64,000 nt of DNA from contig CAZEVK010000004.1 in NCBI GenBank assembly GCA_964515755.1, positions 1 through 64,000 of the forward strand, in the 5' to 3' direction. The DNA comes from JAGVLN01 sp964515755 (GTDB lineage: Bacteria > Pseudomonadota > Alphaproteobacteria > Rickettsiales > JABSSG01). Shown here piece after piece: positions 35,454-45,969 of the stretch; within the stretch, counting starts at the first letter, position 1, and each line of letters begins with the position of its first letter. The notes under the pieces are model-generated. The model made no database searches. It was given only the letters and a program-made list of their open reading frames with translations, and was not told the DNA's origin. The position numbers and the translations under genes are program-made.

Positions 35454-38400
35454 GTTTTACTAAATTTAAACCTATACTCTTTAGCAATAATACAAATTAT
35501 AGGAACAACAAATAGTGTAAAGATTGTTCCTACTGCCAATCCACCAACAATAACCCAACCAATTTCATTACGACTAACTGCTCCAGGACCAGTGGCAAGA
35601 GCAAGTGGAACAGCACCAACTATCATTGCAAGAGTTGTCATCATAATTGGCCTTAGACGTGCTGCAGAAGCTTCAATAACAGCATTTTGTATATCCATAC
35701 CTTGCAGTAATTTTTGATTAGTAAATTCTACAATCAAAATCGCATTTTTAGTAATTAAACCAACCAAGGTAATCAGACCAATTTTACTATATATATTTAA
35801 CGATCCTCCAACTAACCATAAAGTTAAAAGAGCACCAACTATTGCAAAAGGAACCGAACACAAAATAATTGCTGAATCAAGAAAGCTCTCAAACTGCGCA
35901 GCTAAAATAAAATAAATAAATAAAATCGCTAATCCAAAAATTATATAAAGATCATAGCTTGATTTTTTCATATCTTTAATTTGACCTGCAAATTCATAAA
36001 CTACTTCTTGATTAGTAATTTCTTTTTGAACTATTTGTTCTAAAATCGGCACTACAGAACCAAGGCCAACTCCATTAGCTAAACTTGATGAAATAGTAAC
36101 AGAACGTAATTTATTATAGTGGTTAAGAGCACTTGGCTGTATAGTATTTTGATAATCTAATAGAGATAATAAAGGAATCATTTTGCCTTTATTGTTAGCA
36201 ATATATACCTTTTCCAGTGCACTAGCATTTGCTTTATCTTTATCTGCAAGGCTAATATCAATATCGTATAATTCACCATCCTTCTTGAAGCCATTTTCAA
36301 TGACGTCTTCTATAAAATATCCTTGAAGAACCTTAGCAATACTTGAAATATCAACGTCATAAAACGATGCTTTATCACGATTAAGCTCTAATTTTAATGC
36401 TGGACTATTAAGTTTTATGTCCTTATCAACATTCAAAAATGCTGAATTTTCACGCATTTTTGCCATAACTTTCTCTGCTACTTGTTCTAATTTATTATAT
36501 TCAACATACCCTCTTAAAACAATTTGCACCGGATTATCATGGCCAGTGTCTAAAGATGGAGGATTAATTGCAAAAGCCATAATACCTGGGATTGACATAA
36601 TCCTTTGGTTCAGTATATTTGCCACTTCCATTTGACTAACAGATCTTAGATCCCACGGTTTTAAATCAACAAAAGTAAAGATTTGATCTGGTCCTATAAA
36701 TGAAAAATAATTACTAATATATTTATTACCAGACAAAATATTTTCTAACTCTTCAGAATATTTCTTACTATAATCGAAACTGGAACCTAAAGGTGCTTGT
36801 GATGGTATAAATAAATATCCTCTATCTTCTAACGGGAGTAATTCTTGCTTAAGAAACATTGCTAACCCTATACCAATTGCAACAATACCAATTAATAAAT
36901 AAATCAAATATTTACGCAAAACTATAACCTTAATCAACAAAGCATGATAATGATAGTGCATCTGGTTAATCAAGTAATTACAGTAATTGAAAAACTTATT
37001 TTCTACATGATTTTTGCTAAGAATTATACTAGACATCATTGGTGATAAAGTAAGGGATATTAATCCAGAAATTACTACACTAAAGGCCAGTGTCCAAGCA
37101 AACTCATTAAAAAATTTTCCAATAAAGTCACTCATAAATCCTACAGGCAAAAAAACTGCAACTAATGTAATAGTCATTGTCAATACAACAAACATTATTT
37201 CTTTAGAACCATGTATTGCTGCTTCCATAGGTTTCATTCCTTGCTCAACATAACGATAAATATTTTCCATCATCACTACTGCATCATCAACCACTAAGCC
37301 AATCGCTAAAATCATCGCAAGTAATGTAAAATTATTAATACTAAAACCAAACATCAACATTAGAGCAAAAGTCCCAATTAAAGAAATCGGTATAGTGATA
37401 ATAGGAATAAAAGCTGCTTTGAAAGATTGTAAAAAAATTAGTATCACTAATACGACTAAAGCAATTGCTTCAAATATAGTAAAATATATCGCTCTTATAG
37501 AGGCGTTTATGAATTTTGCATTGTCGAACCCCACCTTAATATTCAGTCCATTTGGTAAAAGATCAACAATTGACTTCAATTCTTTTTGAACAAGAATGGA
37601 AATATCTATAGGATTAGATTGCGGCTGCTTAGATACAGCAATGATAATTGCATTTTTTCCATTATATCTACTAAGACTATTTTTACCAGTAGTTCCAAGA
37701 GTTACATCTGCAATCTCTTTAAGACGTAGCAAATAATTATCATTCTTTTTTACAATTATATTACTAAACTCTTCTACATCATACATATCTAAATTCATCA
37801 TTAAAGACATCTTAACATTTCCACCATCGATAGAACCGACAGGATAATTCTGGTTTTGACTCTCTACAGCTGACCTAATATCAGCAACAGATACATTATA
37901 CAATTTCAATAAGTCAGGCTTTGAATTAATTTGTATTTTATAATCTTGGCCTGCATAAATTTCTACCTTAGAAACACCGCTTAAAACCTCTAATTTCTTT
38001 GTTATAAAACGTTTAGCAAATTCTGTTATTTCAGCAATATTCATTTGATCGCTATATAATGCTAAATAAATAATAGGCCTAGAAGCATTGTTCATCTTAC
38101 TTACTATTGGGGGATCCATATCTTTTGGTAAAAGACCGGCAATTGCAGAAATTTTTGCTCTTACATCATTTATTGCAACATCTAAATTAGTTTCTAAAGT
38201 AAAATTAACAACAATTTGCGCAGTTCCCCAGCCACTTATTGAAGTAATTGTTTCTATACCTTCAATGCCTACTAAACCATCTTCAACAACATTAGTAATT
38301 GCAGTTTCAATAAGATAAGGGCTCGCACCTTTATACTCACACTCAACTGTAACTACCGGGTTCTCTACATCTGGATATTCTTTGGTACTAAGCTTGCTAT

Positions 38401-38485
38401 ATGAAACTAAACCAATTAACACAATAAAAATGCTGATTACACTAGCAAATATAGGACGTTTAATGCATAATTCGCAGATATTCAT
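35450..38485 (-). CDS. RND efflux pump, inner-membrane subunit (HAE-1 type)
   Basis: This proton-driven transporter has 1011 residues, with 12 helices and two large periplasmic loops. The start ICELCIKRPIFASVISIFIVLIG is typical of MexF/AcrB-like pumps. The proton-relay Asp pair lies in AIGLVVDDAVVMMENIYR (TM4). TM10-12 contain GLITLVGLITKNAILIVEF and RLRPIMMTTLAMIVGAVPLALATG. It is overlapped by 4 bases with its adaptor gene upstream. No TolC-like partner is in the window. Substrate unknown (drugs, lipids or host compounds). Confidence 0.95.
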   Translation of the reverse strand: MNICELCIKRPIFASVISIFIVLIGLVSYSKLSTKEYPDVENPVVTVECEYKGASPYLIETAITNVVEDGLVGIEGIETITSISGWGTAQIVVNFTLETNLDVAINDVRAKISAIAGLLPKDMDPPIVSKMNNASRPIIYLALYSDQMNIAEITEFAKRFITKKLEVLSGVSKVEIYAGQDYKIQINSKPDLLKLYNVSVADIRSAVESQNQNYPVGSIDGGNVKMSLMMNLDMYDVEEFSNIIVKKNDNYLLRLKEIADVTLGTTGKNSLSRYNGKNAIIIAVSKQPQSNPIDISILVQKELKSIVDLLPNGLNIKVGFDNAKFINASIRAIYFTIFEAIALVVLVILIFLQSFKAAFIPIITIPISLIGTFALMLMFGFSINNFTLLAMILAIGLVVDDAVVMMENIYRYVEQGMKPMEAAIHGSKEIMFVVLTMTITLVAVFLPVGFMSDFIGKFFNEFAWTLAFSVVISGLISLTLSPMMSSIILSKNHVENKFFNYCNYLINQMHYHYHALLIKVIVLRKYLIYLLIGIVAIGIGLAMFLKQELLPLEDRGYLFIPSQAPLGSSFDYSKKYSEELENILSGNKYISNYFSFIGPDQIFTFVDLKPWDLRSVSQMEVANILNQRIMSIPGIMAFAINPPSLDTGHDNPVQIVLRGYVEYNKLEQVAEKVMAKMRENSAFLNVDKDIKLNSPALKLELNRDKASFYDVDISSIAKVLQGYFIEDVIENGFKKDGELYDIDISLADKDKANASALEKVYIANNKGKMIPLLSLLDYQNTIQPSALNHYNKLRSVTISSSLANGVGLGSVVPILEQIVQKEITNQEVVYEFAGQIKDMKKSSYDLYIIFGLAILFIYFILAAQFESFLDSAIILCSVPFAIVGALLTLWLVGGSLNIYSKIGLITLVGLITKNAILIVEFTNQKLLQGMDIQNAVIEASAARLRPIMMTTLAMIVGAVPLALATGPGAVSRNEIGWVIVGGLAVGTIFTLFVVPIICIIAKEYRFKFSKT

Positions 38486-39498
38486 TTTTTCTCTTCTACA
38501 GATAATGGGTGCGCTTCCATACCTTCGTGTAATTTCATTTGACCAGAAATAACTATTTGATCAGCTTTAGAAATACCTGTTTTAACCTCGACCATATCGC
38601 CAAAATCAACACCTTTAACTATTGGCACTGAACATATTTTTCCATCTTGTATCTTAAATAATATTAGCCCTTTTTCAGTAGAGACTACAGACTGTTGGGG
38701 AACAATCAGTGCTTGATGTAAATCAGTAATAACATCGATAGAAGTAAATATTCCTGGAATAAATTTATTTCCGGTATTAGTTACTGAAGCTCTAACACTA
38801 AAGCTTTCATTTTCAGGATTAATAACCTCACTTACAGCAATAATTTGACCATTAGTATTAGCGCCGTGATCAATTTCATATTCAACTTTATCACCAACTT
38901 TTATCATACGATGAAATTTGCGCGGCAAATTAAACTCTACCTCTAATGGATTAAATCTTTCTAGACGAAAAATTTTATCTCCTGCATTAACCATCTCATA
39001 TTCTTGCTTTAATTTAAAACCAATAGTTCCATCAAAAGGCGCTATCACTTTTGTTTTTTCTAACTCATCACGCTTTTTAATGAGCTCCGACTTTGCTAAA
39101 GCTAACTCAGCAATTGCCTGATCTAAATTTGCTTGAGATGCCGCACTTACTTTAAGTAATTTATTTGCTCTGTCAGATTTCAATTGAGCTAAATTCAAAT
39201 TTGCTACTGCTATTGAAAGATTTGCTTGAGCGATTTGATCATCAATTTGAGCTAACACATCACCTGCTCTAACTGCTCCGCCATTATTAAAATATATATG
39301 TATAATTTTTCCAGTTGATTCAGCTAACAAATAAACAGATTCTGGTGAGTTAATAATACCTGCGGAATGCACTTTTTCATAAATTTCTTGTGATCTAGGT
39401 GTAACAACTTCAACTCCAGCAGAAACTTGGCCAAATGCAAAGGAAATGCTATGATAAAATATTAAAATTATGAAAGAGAAGCATATTCTCCAAAACAT
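38482..39498 (-). CDS. RND efflux periplasmic adaptor subunit
   Basis: The 338 residues start with a signal peptide (about 1-22, IILIFYHSISFAFG). Biotinyl-lipoyl-like halves follow (IIHIYFNNGGAVRAGDVLAQID and KTKVIAPFDGTIGFKLKQEYEMVNAGDKIFRL) around a helical hairpin (about 85-145). The beta-barrel and membrane-proximal domains (IVPQQSVVSTEKGLILFKI) come next. It links the inner-membrane pump to an outer-membrane channel. Its stop overlaps the pump start (ATGA). Confidence 0.93.
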   Translation of the reverse strand: MFWRICFSFIILIFYHSISFAFGQVSAGVEVVTPRSQEIYEKVHSAGIINSPESVYLLAESTGKIIHIYFNNGGAVRAGDVLAQIDDQIAQANLSIAVANLNLAQLKSDRANKLLKVSAASQANLDQAIAELALAKSELIKKRDELEKTKVIAPFDGTIGFKLKQEYEMVNAGDKIFRLERFNPLEVEFNLPRKFHRMIKVGDKVEYEIDHGANTNGQIIAVSEVINPENESFSVRASVTNTGNKFIPGIFTSIDVITDLHQALIVPQQSVVSTEKGLILFKIQDGKICSVPIVKGVDFGDMVEVKTGISKADQIVISGQMKLHEGMEAHPLSVEEKK

Positions 39499-39592
39499 AC
39501 TTATACCGCCAATATGATTTAATTATTAGTATAGCATAAAAAGAGTGATTAAAAACCACATTTATTATACGCAAAAAATTCTTTTTATAATT

Positions 39593-41107
39593 TTAAGAAG
39601 ACTTTGACAAAAATTTTGTATATTCTTTATACAATAATTTCACATCGACAATCCATATTAATGAGATGATAATAAATATTATCATAAGATAAGGTGATAT
39701 ACTAACAAAAGTTGCAGCAGGAAAAATAAGAAATATAGCTGACTGAATTAATGCACCACCAGATTTAGCAACACGCGCACCAACGATATCTACAGCAGCC
39801 TTACCTTTTGTTTTTAGCTCATTGTCAATAGGAATATATGACATCTCTTTAGTTGGATCAAAGAAAGAGTATTTGGTAGCTTTGCTCAAAACGTTTTGAG
39901 CAAAACCAAAAAGCACTGCTAGTGCCAATGGATTTAATACAGTTAAAGACAGTAAGCTTTCCCTCGATTCGCTATAGAACACTATAAAAGCAAAAAACCC
40001 AACACCGGTAATACATAAAACTACTGGCGTAATAATGGCACCAACGAACCAGTTAAACCTTGGTAATATGTTAGCACCAACAATCATTGCAATCATTGAG
40101 GCAACACCCGTGTATTGAGCAAGTGTACCCATAAAACAAGCATAATTATTGGTATCTGGATAAAGTTCTCTAACCTTTGCTTTCCATGGTCCTTCAACTA
40201 GATTAATAGTAATACCATATGATAAAAGCAATATAGCTATATATCCCAAATATTTTGAAGAGAATATTATTTTAAAACTTTCAATTAGAGATAATTTATG
40301 TTTGGAAGTTTTAGCATCAGTATCTACAAAATAGCGAGGATCTGTTAAAACATATTTCTGAATATAGTAGTAAATACCAATAATTAACACTACAGACCCA
40401 CTCATTAGGCTTAGTAAAGACTGCATTCCAGCAAAAGAATTAAAAACATCAGTGCTAGCAGCCTTAACTTTATTTTCAGACGAAAATAAATATTTCAATA
40501 AACTACCAGCAATTACTAATCCTATATTTCCAATAAAACCAAACATTGGATAAAATCTTTTTGCTTCTGTAGTCTTAGTAATATGGTTAGCAAACTGCCA
40601 AAATAACAACGATAACATTGCAGACCCCCAAAGCTCCGCAAGAACATAAAAAACTGCAAAAGACCATTTGCTATATATTAAAAAAAACCATTTAAAATGC
40701 ACAAGATTTAATTGAAATACTTTAAAATCAAGTCTTTGATTAATTAATTGATTAATAGTTTCTGAACCAGGATGTATAGAAGTTGCATTTGGATATAATA
40801 AAAAAGCAAAAAGCAAAAACCATATTAAAAAGAATAATGCAAAATAAACAAATATTTTTTGCTGAGAAATTACATTAGTAAGCTTTGAATAAATAAGCAT
40901 CAAAGCAATTGCTGCTGGTACTACACAATATAATTTGATAAAACTAATAACTTCAGCTCCAATATTAGGAACTACTAAAGCGTCTTTTAAAGAGCGTAAA
41001 CAATTGTAATTAAATAAAATACAAATCATCATAATAGCCATAGGTAGAAATTTCTTTAATTCGTGTCTTTCTATAGGCCACAATATTCTTAACAACTGAT
41101 TAAACAT
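39593..41107 (-). CDS. tlc: ATP/ADP translocase (Tlc family)
   Basis: This nucleotide transporter exchanges host ATP for bacterial ADP, or carries other nucleotides in some paralogues. The 504 residues and about 11-12 helices match the plastid/bacterial NTT family. Typical pieces are ELKKFLPMAIMMICILFNYNCLRSLKDALVV, KLYCVVPAAIALMLIYSKL, VLAELWGSAMLSLLFWQFANHIT, MFGFIGNIGLVIAG and FDPTKEMSYIPIDNELKTKGKAAVDIVGARVAKSGGA. The family is confined to intracellular bacteria and plastids, so it is a strong life-style marker. Which substrate this paralogue carries cannot be read from sequence. Confidence 0.96.
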   Translation of the reverse strand: MFNQLLRILWPIERHELKKFLPMAIMMICILFNYNCLRSLKDALVVPNIGAEVISFIKLYCVVPAAIALMLIYSKLTNVISQQKIFVYFALFFLIWFLLFAFLLYPNATSIHPGSETINQLINQRLDFKVFQLNLVHFKWFFLIYSKWSFAVFYVLAELWGSAMLSLLFWQFANHITKTTEAKRFYPMFGFIGNIGLVIAGSLLKYLFSSENKVKAASTDVFNSFAGMQSLLSLMSGSVVLIIGIYYYIQKYVLTDPRYFVDTDAKTSKHKLSLIESFKIIFSSKYLGYIAILLLSYGITINLVEGPWKAKVRELYPDTNNYACFMGTLAQYTGVASMIAMIVGANILPRFNWFVGAIITPVVLCITGVGFFAFIVFYSESRESLLSLTVLNPLALAVLFGFAQNVLSKATKYSFFDPTKEMSYIPIDNELKTKGKAAVDIVGARVAKSGGALIQSAIFLIFPAATFVSISPYLMIIFIIISLIWIVDVKLLYKEYTKFLSKSS

Positions 41108-41557
41108 AATTTTAATTTACTTTAAACTCATAGCTATAAACTATGTAAATTGGTAATACAAACATGAGTAAGGTTCGAATTATATAATAAAACCAAGTTA
41201 TTAATATACATTAAAATAATACAATGGTAAAGCAGTAAGAAAATTAAGTAAGCTAGTCTAAAAACCTAAATTTTACATAATATTCAATATTAAAACTTGA
41301 GCTAAACACTAACATAACGAGTAATTATATATTACTCATATTTTTCTTCTTTGAGTTGTAAAAATTATTATATTACAACTTTAATTATAACAACACTTGT
41401 ATTTACTATCAAAAGAAATTTTAATGATATATAAAAATATAACGTAACCTTATTAGACGTGACTAGCTTAAAAGTAAGGCTATTCTAAAATTAGCATTGC
41501 AAAACCCATAACTTTAATGTAACTACTTAGGTTAGTTTTACTCTAATAAATATCATT
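41108..41557. other. Divergent intergenic region tlc/lysC
   Basis: These 450 bases separate two divergent genes. I see no coding region or RNA. They are very AT-rich with several TATAAT-like boxes, so both promoters must be here, but no single one stands out. lysC has no Shine-Dalgarno before its ATG. Confidence 0.5.
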
Positions 41558-42781
41558 ATGGCAATTATTGTAAAAAAGTTTGGTGGCACTTCTGTTGCGG
41601 ATCTTGAGCGCATTAGAAATGTTGCAAAATTAGTGATGAAAGAAAAAGCTAAAGGCCATCAAATTGTTGTGGTAGTTTCAGCAATGGCAACTGTTACTAA
41701 TAACTTGGCTGAATTGGCAAAAAATGCATCATCTCTAGATGATAATGAAAAACTTGCCGAATATGACTCTATTCTTTCAACAGGAGAGCAAATATCATCA
41801 GCATTACTAGCATTAATTTTACAATCTTATCAAATTAAAGCTCGCTCTTGGCTAGGATGGCAAATTCCTACCATCACTAATAATACTTACTCAAAAGCTA
41901 AGATAAAAGAAATCAATACTAATAAAATAAAAGAAGCTCTTAATTCAGATATTATTCCTGTAATTGCTGGCTTTCAAGCAGTTACTAATGATGAACGTAT
42001 TACAACAATTGGTCGTGGCGGGTCAGATACAACAGCAGTTGCAATAGCAGCAGCTTTGAAAGCAGAAAGATGTGACATTTATACCGATGTTGATGGAATA
42101 TTCACAGCCGATCCTCGTATAGTTAGCACTGCTTCAAAGTTAGATAAAATTTCATACGAAGAAATGCTAGAGCTGGCATCATTAGGCGCAAAAGTGTTAC
42201 ATACTAGATCAGTTGTAATGGCAATGAAACACCAAGTTCTAGTTAGGGTACTATCAAGTTTTAATGAAGATTCTGGAACAATTCTTACAAATGAGGATAA
42301 ACAAATGGAACAAAGATTAGTTACTGCAATTACTTGTACTAGTGACGAAGCAAGAATTACAATATCTGGATTACCTAAAACCATCGGTGTAACTGCTATT
42401 TTTTCATTGCTAGCCGAACATGGAATTAATATTGACATGATCGTGCAAAGCAGTAGTAATAAAGGCAGAAATATTGATATTACATTTACTTCCGGTAAAG
42501 CTGATTTTCCTAAATTAGTTTCTATTTTAGAACAAAATAAAACCAAACTTAAGTATCTTGATCTCGACGCTGACTCCAATGTATCTAAAGTATCAGCTAT
42601 AGGAGTTGGTATGTTATCTAGCGCAGGGGTTGCACAGGAAATGTTTAAAGCTTTAGCAGATAAATCTATAGAAATTATTGTAATTTCTACATCTGAAATT
42701 AAAATTAGTGTTTTAATAGCTGAAGAATACATGGAGCTCGCAGTAAGAACACTGCATAGTACATTTAAATTAGATAGTTAA
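41558..42781 (+). CDS. lysC: Aspartate kinase
   Basis: This enzyme phosphorylates aspartate, the first step towards diaminopimelate, lysine, threonine and methionine. The 407 residues include the kinase domain with VKKFGGTSVADLERI (5-19), VVVVSAMATVTNNL, STGEQISSALLAL, GRGGSDTTAVAIAAAL and YTDVDGIFTADPRIV, and two C-terminal ACT domains (from about 265: ITISGLPKTIGVTAIFSLLAEHGINIDMIVQ, then SAIGVGMLSSAGVAQEMFKAL) that mediate feedback control. It works with dapA (6162). Confidence 0.97.
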   Translation: MAIIVKKFGGTSVADLERIRNVAKLVMKEKAKGHQIVVVVSAMATVTNNLAELAKNASSLDDNEKLAEYDSILSTGEQISSALLALILQSYQIKARSWLGWQIPTITNNTYSKAKIKEINTNKIKEALNSDIIPVIAGFQAVTNDERITTIGRGGSDTTAVAIAAALKAERCDIYTDVDGIFTADPRIVSTASKLDKISYEEMLELASLGAKVLHTRSVVMAMKHQVLVRVLSSFNEDSGTILTNEDKQMEQRLVTAITCTSDEARITISGLPKTIGVTAIFSLLAEHGINIDMIVQSSSNKGRNIDITFTSGKADFPKLVSILEQNKTKLKYLDLDADSNVSKVSAIGVGMLSSAGVAQEMFKALADKSIEIIVISTSEIKISVLIAEEYMELAVRTLHSTFKLDS

Positions 42782-42782
42782 A

Positions 42783-43784
42783 ATGAGTAAGAAAAATTCA
42801 ACACAACTTTGGAAGATAGGCGCAGAATTTCTGCACGCTGAACATTCTATTATGTGTGGTGCTATGTCTTGGGTTTCTGAGCATAACTTAGTTTCAGCAA
42901 TTTCTAACGCCGGTGGCTTTGGTGTTATTGCTTGTGGTTCAATGAGCCCAGAGCTGTTAGATAAAGAAATAAAATTAACACGAACAAAAACATTCAAAAG
43001 TTTTGGTGTAAACTTAATTACAATGCATCCCCAAATAGAAGAATTAATACAAGTTTGTATTGATAATAAAGTATCCCATGTTGTTTTAGCAGGGGGATTA
43101 CCTAAATCTCATAGTATTACTAAATTGAAAAACCATAATATAAAAGTTTTATGTTTTGCTCCGGCCTTATCTTTAGCAAAAAGACTAATTAAAATGGGCG
43201 CAGATGCTTTAATTATTGAAGGTATGGAAGCAGGTGGTCATATAGGACCAGTTTCAACATCTGTACTTGCACAAGAAATTTTACCAAATATAACTGAGAT
43301 ACCAATATTTGTTGCTGGAGGAATTGGCTGCGGAGAAATGATAGCTAGTTATTTACGAATGGGTGCTTCAGGATGCCAACTAGGTACAAGATTTGTATGT
43401 TCTTATGAATCAATAGCTCATCCTAATTTTAAAAAAGCATTTATTAATGCAGCTTCTAGAGATGCAATTTCTTCTATACAAATTGACCCAGAGTTCCATG
43501 TTATCCCGGTAAGAGCTCTAGCAAATAAAGCCTCTGATGAATTCATAAAAGCGCAGTTGAACACTATTAATGATTATAGAAATAATCTCATTTCCAAAGA
43601 AGAAGCTCAGCTTAAAATAGAAAAATTCTGGGCAGGTGCATTAAAAAAAGCAGTTATTGACGGCGATATTGAATATGGCTCTGTAATGGCAGGACAAAGT
43701 GTTGGTATGGTAAAATCTGAACAATCCGTACAAGAAATAATTAATGAGTTAGTGTCGCACACTAATCATTCTTTAAGTATATAA
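42783..43784 (+). CDS. Nitronate monooxygenase / FabK-like flavoprotein
   Basis: This 333-residue FMN-dependent TIM-barrel enzyme belongs to the 2-nitropropane dioxygenase family. It shows an early MSWVSEHNLVSAISNAGGFGVIACGSM, VVLAGGLPKS, ALIIEGMEAGGHIGP (with the catalytic-type His), PIFVAGGIGCGEMIASYLRMGASGCQLGTRFV. Some relatives (FabK) are enoyl-ACP reductases and others oxidise nitronates; the sequence alone does not separate them. It starts one base after the lysC stop and is followed 8 bases later by an M23 lipoprotein gene, forming an operon. Confidence 0.88.
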   Translation: MSKKNSTQLWKIGAEFLHAEHSIMCGAMSWVSEHNLVSAISNAGGFGVIACGSMSPELLDKEIKLTRTKTFKSFGVNLITMHPQIEELIQVCIDNKVSHVVLAGGLPKSHSITKLKNHNIKVLCFAPALSLAKRLIKMGADALIIEGMEAGGHIGPVSTSVLAQEILPNITEIPIFVAGGIGCGEMIASYLRMGASGCQLGTRFVCSYESIAHPNFKKAFINAASRDAISSIQIDPEFHVIPVRALANKASDEFIKAQLNTINDYRNNLISKEEAQLKIEKFWAGALKKAVIDGDIEYGSVMAGQSVGMVKSEQSVQEIINELVSHTNHSLSI

Positions 43785-43792
43785 TCAACAAA

Positions 43793-44758
43793 ATGCAGTT
43801 GTTAAAAATAATACTATTGTTATCATCACTAGTTCTTTATTCATGTGCAGGTAAAGAAACAACATCATTTATAAATAAATATGATCGCAAGGTGCCTATT
43901 GAAAAATTAGAAAGTCAAATTAATACCTCAACTCACTCTAAATATGGCCATATAATATTATTATTTGATTTATTAAACCTAAATTATAAAAATAACCTCT
44001 ACACGTACAGAGAGAGTGTACAAGCTAGTAACCTTTATTTATACCTAATTTCATCAGATATTAGTAAAGAAAAATTTCTGCATTTAATTAGTATATTTCA
44101 GCAAAATGTGATACATAAAACAATAAATCAGCAAAAATTTTCTAAAACTCTAAACGCCAATGCTACACGCAAAATTAAAGAGTTAACAATTTTCATTTCA
44201 GAACTTGATCACCGCCTAAAAATTCATAAGCTAAAAAGTCATCATCAATTGGGAATAGCTGTAAATAAAATGTCTCAATATCTAAAAAAATACAGCAAAA
44301 AACTTGATTCTATGAGTCTAAAAGATAAATTAGAGATTTTGCGAAAAATTAATAATGCTGTAGAAAGACTACCCTTAACAAATCCTTTATCGCAATACAA
44401 AGTCACAGATAGATATCGAATGAGAGCTGGATCTTTTTTAAAAAAGAAAAAAATGCATAGTGGAATTGACTTAGTTGCAAGCAAATCCTCGGATGTATTT
44501 ACTAGTGCCGCTGGAATAGTAAAATATGCTGGAGGAATGAATGGTTATGGCAATATTGTTATTATTGAGCATGGAAAAAATATAAGCACTTGCTACGCGC
44601 ATTTACAAAAAATTGCTGTGCGTAAAGGAAATTATGTGCTTCTAGGTGAAAAAATTGGTATACAGGGTAGTACAGGTCAAAGCACAGGTGATCATTTACA
44701 CTATGAAATAAGATTAAGTAACAAACCAATTAATCCAGATATTATAAAACGTTTCTAA
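43793..44758 (+). CDS. M23 family peptidoglycan endopeptidase, lipoprotein
   Basis: The signal peptide ends in a lipobox-like LYSC (Cys18), so the 321-residue protein is probably membrane-anchored. A helical middle region (about 30-200) precedes the LytM/M23 domain (about 215-318). Its zinc motif HxxxD is in KMHSGIDLVAS and HxH in TGDHLHYEIRLS, together with GYGNIVIIEHGKNISTCYAHL. All metal ligands are present, so an active DD-endopeptidase is likely. It overlaps the convergent dgt gene by 4 bases. Confidence 0.92.
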   Translation: MQLLKIILLLSSLVLYSCAGKETTSFINKYDRKVPIEKLESQINTSTHSKYGHIILLFDLLNLNYKNNLYTYRESVQASNLYLYLISSDISKEKFLHLISIFQQNVIHKTINQQKFSKTLNANATRKIKELTIFISELDHRLKIHKLKSHHQLGIAVNKMSQYLKKYSKKLDSMSLKDKLEILRKINNAVERLPLTNPLSQYKVTDRYRMRAGSFLKKKKMHSGIDLVASKSSDVFTSAAGIVKYAGGMNGYGNIVIIEHGKNISTCYAHLQKIAVRKGNYVLLGEKIGIQGSTGQSTGDHLHYEIRLSNKPINPDIIKRF

Positions 44759-45906
44759 AAATTACATAAAACTTCATGCTCTTTTATAGCGTATCTATCT
44801 GTCATGCCAGCTATATAATCAGCGATAATTATTGGTAAATTTTTCCCACTGATTTTATTTTGCCATTTACTTGGTAAACATCCTGGGTTTTCAAGAAAAA
44901 CATCAAATAGTTCTTTAACAATCTTTCTTGCTTTAAAAGTCATTCTGTTAACAGTGTAATGCATATACATATTGTCTTTTAGATAATTCTTTAACTTTAA
45001 TACTTTTTCTTGCATTGGTTCAGAAAATTCAACCACCATCTTATGTGCATCTTGAACGTCTTTTAAAGTTTTAATCTTTATTGAATTAATATTATTTTTT
45101 GATTGAGATATAACATCGATAACCATATTATTAATTAAGCGCCGTATAACTTCGTGTATTAATCTCTGATCCTCAATATCTTGTTGAATAGATCTGACAT
45201 CATCGATAATATCATTAATAACATTAAAATTATAAATATCTTCAATTGTAAAAAATCCTGCTTTTAGTCCATCTTCTAGATCGTGACTATTATATGCAAT
45301 ATCATCAGCAATACTTGCAACTTGAGCCTCTAGTGAAGGAAAAGTTTCCAGTTTGATACCATAATTTTCAGCATGTTCTACTACTAATTTAGATGGTTTT
45401 TTATTAACTATATACTTACCAGATAAAGGACCATTATGTTTAGCTATACCATCTAAAGTTTCAACAGTTAAATTTAAGCCATTAAACTTTATATATCTCT
45501 CTTCTAATTGCGTTAATAATTTGAGAGTGTATGCATTATGATCAAACCCTCCATGGTCAGCTAATTTTTTATTTAATGCATCCTCACCCGCATGCCCAAA
45601 AGGAGGATGACCAAGATCGTGAGCAAGACTCAAACATTCGGTAAGCTCTACAGATAAACCCAATTCAATTGCAATAACTTTAGAAATTTGAGCAACTTCC
45701 AATGAATGTGTTAACCTAGTACGATAATGATCACCCGTATCATTAACAAAAACTTGAGTTTTATACTCTAATCTTCTAAATGCAGCTGAATGAGTAATTC
45801 TGTTTAAGTCTCGCTGAAATGCATTTCTAAATGTATCCTCTTCTTCATGAAGTCTTCCTTTAGAAAATTTTGGGTTAGAGGCATACGAAGCTAAATATCT
45901 TTCCAT
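44755..45906 (-). CDS. dgt: Deoxyguanosinetriphosphate triphosphohydrolase-like protein
   Basis: This HD-domain dNTPase splits dNTP to deoxynucleoside and triphosphate. The 383 residues show RITHSAAFRRLEYKTQVFVN, the metal-binding His in TRLTHSLEVAQ, the HD pair in LAHDLGHPPFGHAGEDAL, and the later Asp in IADDIAYNSHDLEDG. This is the alphaproteobacterial type-2 form. AAGGA abuts the start ATG, unusually close. It is divergent from erpA. Confidence 0.95.
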   Translation of the reverse strand: MERYLASYASNPKFSKGRLHEEEDTFRNAFQRDLNRITHSAAFRRLEYKTQVFVNDTGDHYRTRLTHSLEVAQISKVIAIELGLSVELTECLSLAHDLGHPPFGHAGEDALNKKLADHGGFDHNAYTLKLLTQLEERYIKFNGLNLTVETLDGIAKHNGPLSGKYIVNKKPSKLVVEHAENYGIKLETFPSLEAQVASIADDIAYNSHDLEDGLKAGFFTIEDIYNFNVINDIIDDVRSIQQDIEDQRLIHEVIRRLINNMVIDVISQSKNNINSIKIKTLKDVQDAHKMVVEFSEPMQEKVLKLKNYLKDNMYMHYTVNRMTFKARKIVKELFDVFLENPGCLPSKWQNKISGKNLPIIIADYIAGMTDRYAIKEHEVLCNF

Positions 45907-45969
45907 TCCTTGCTTTTTTCAAAGTTAAAATATATAATCACGAATATCATTATATATAAATATAATATC

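Noticed and set aside
45910..45969. N-terminal extension of erpA from a TTG
   Set aside because: It adds 20 Ile/Tyr/Lys-rich residues not seen in A-type carriers; the ATG at 45970 gives the normal length.
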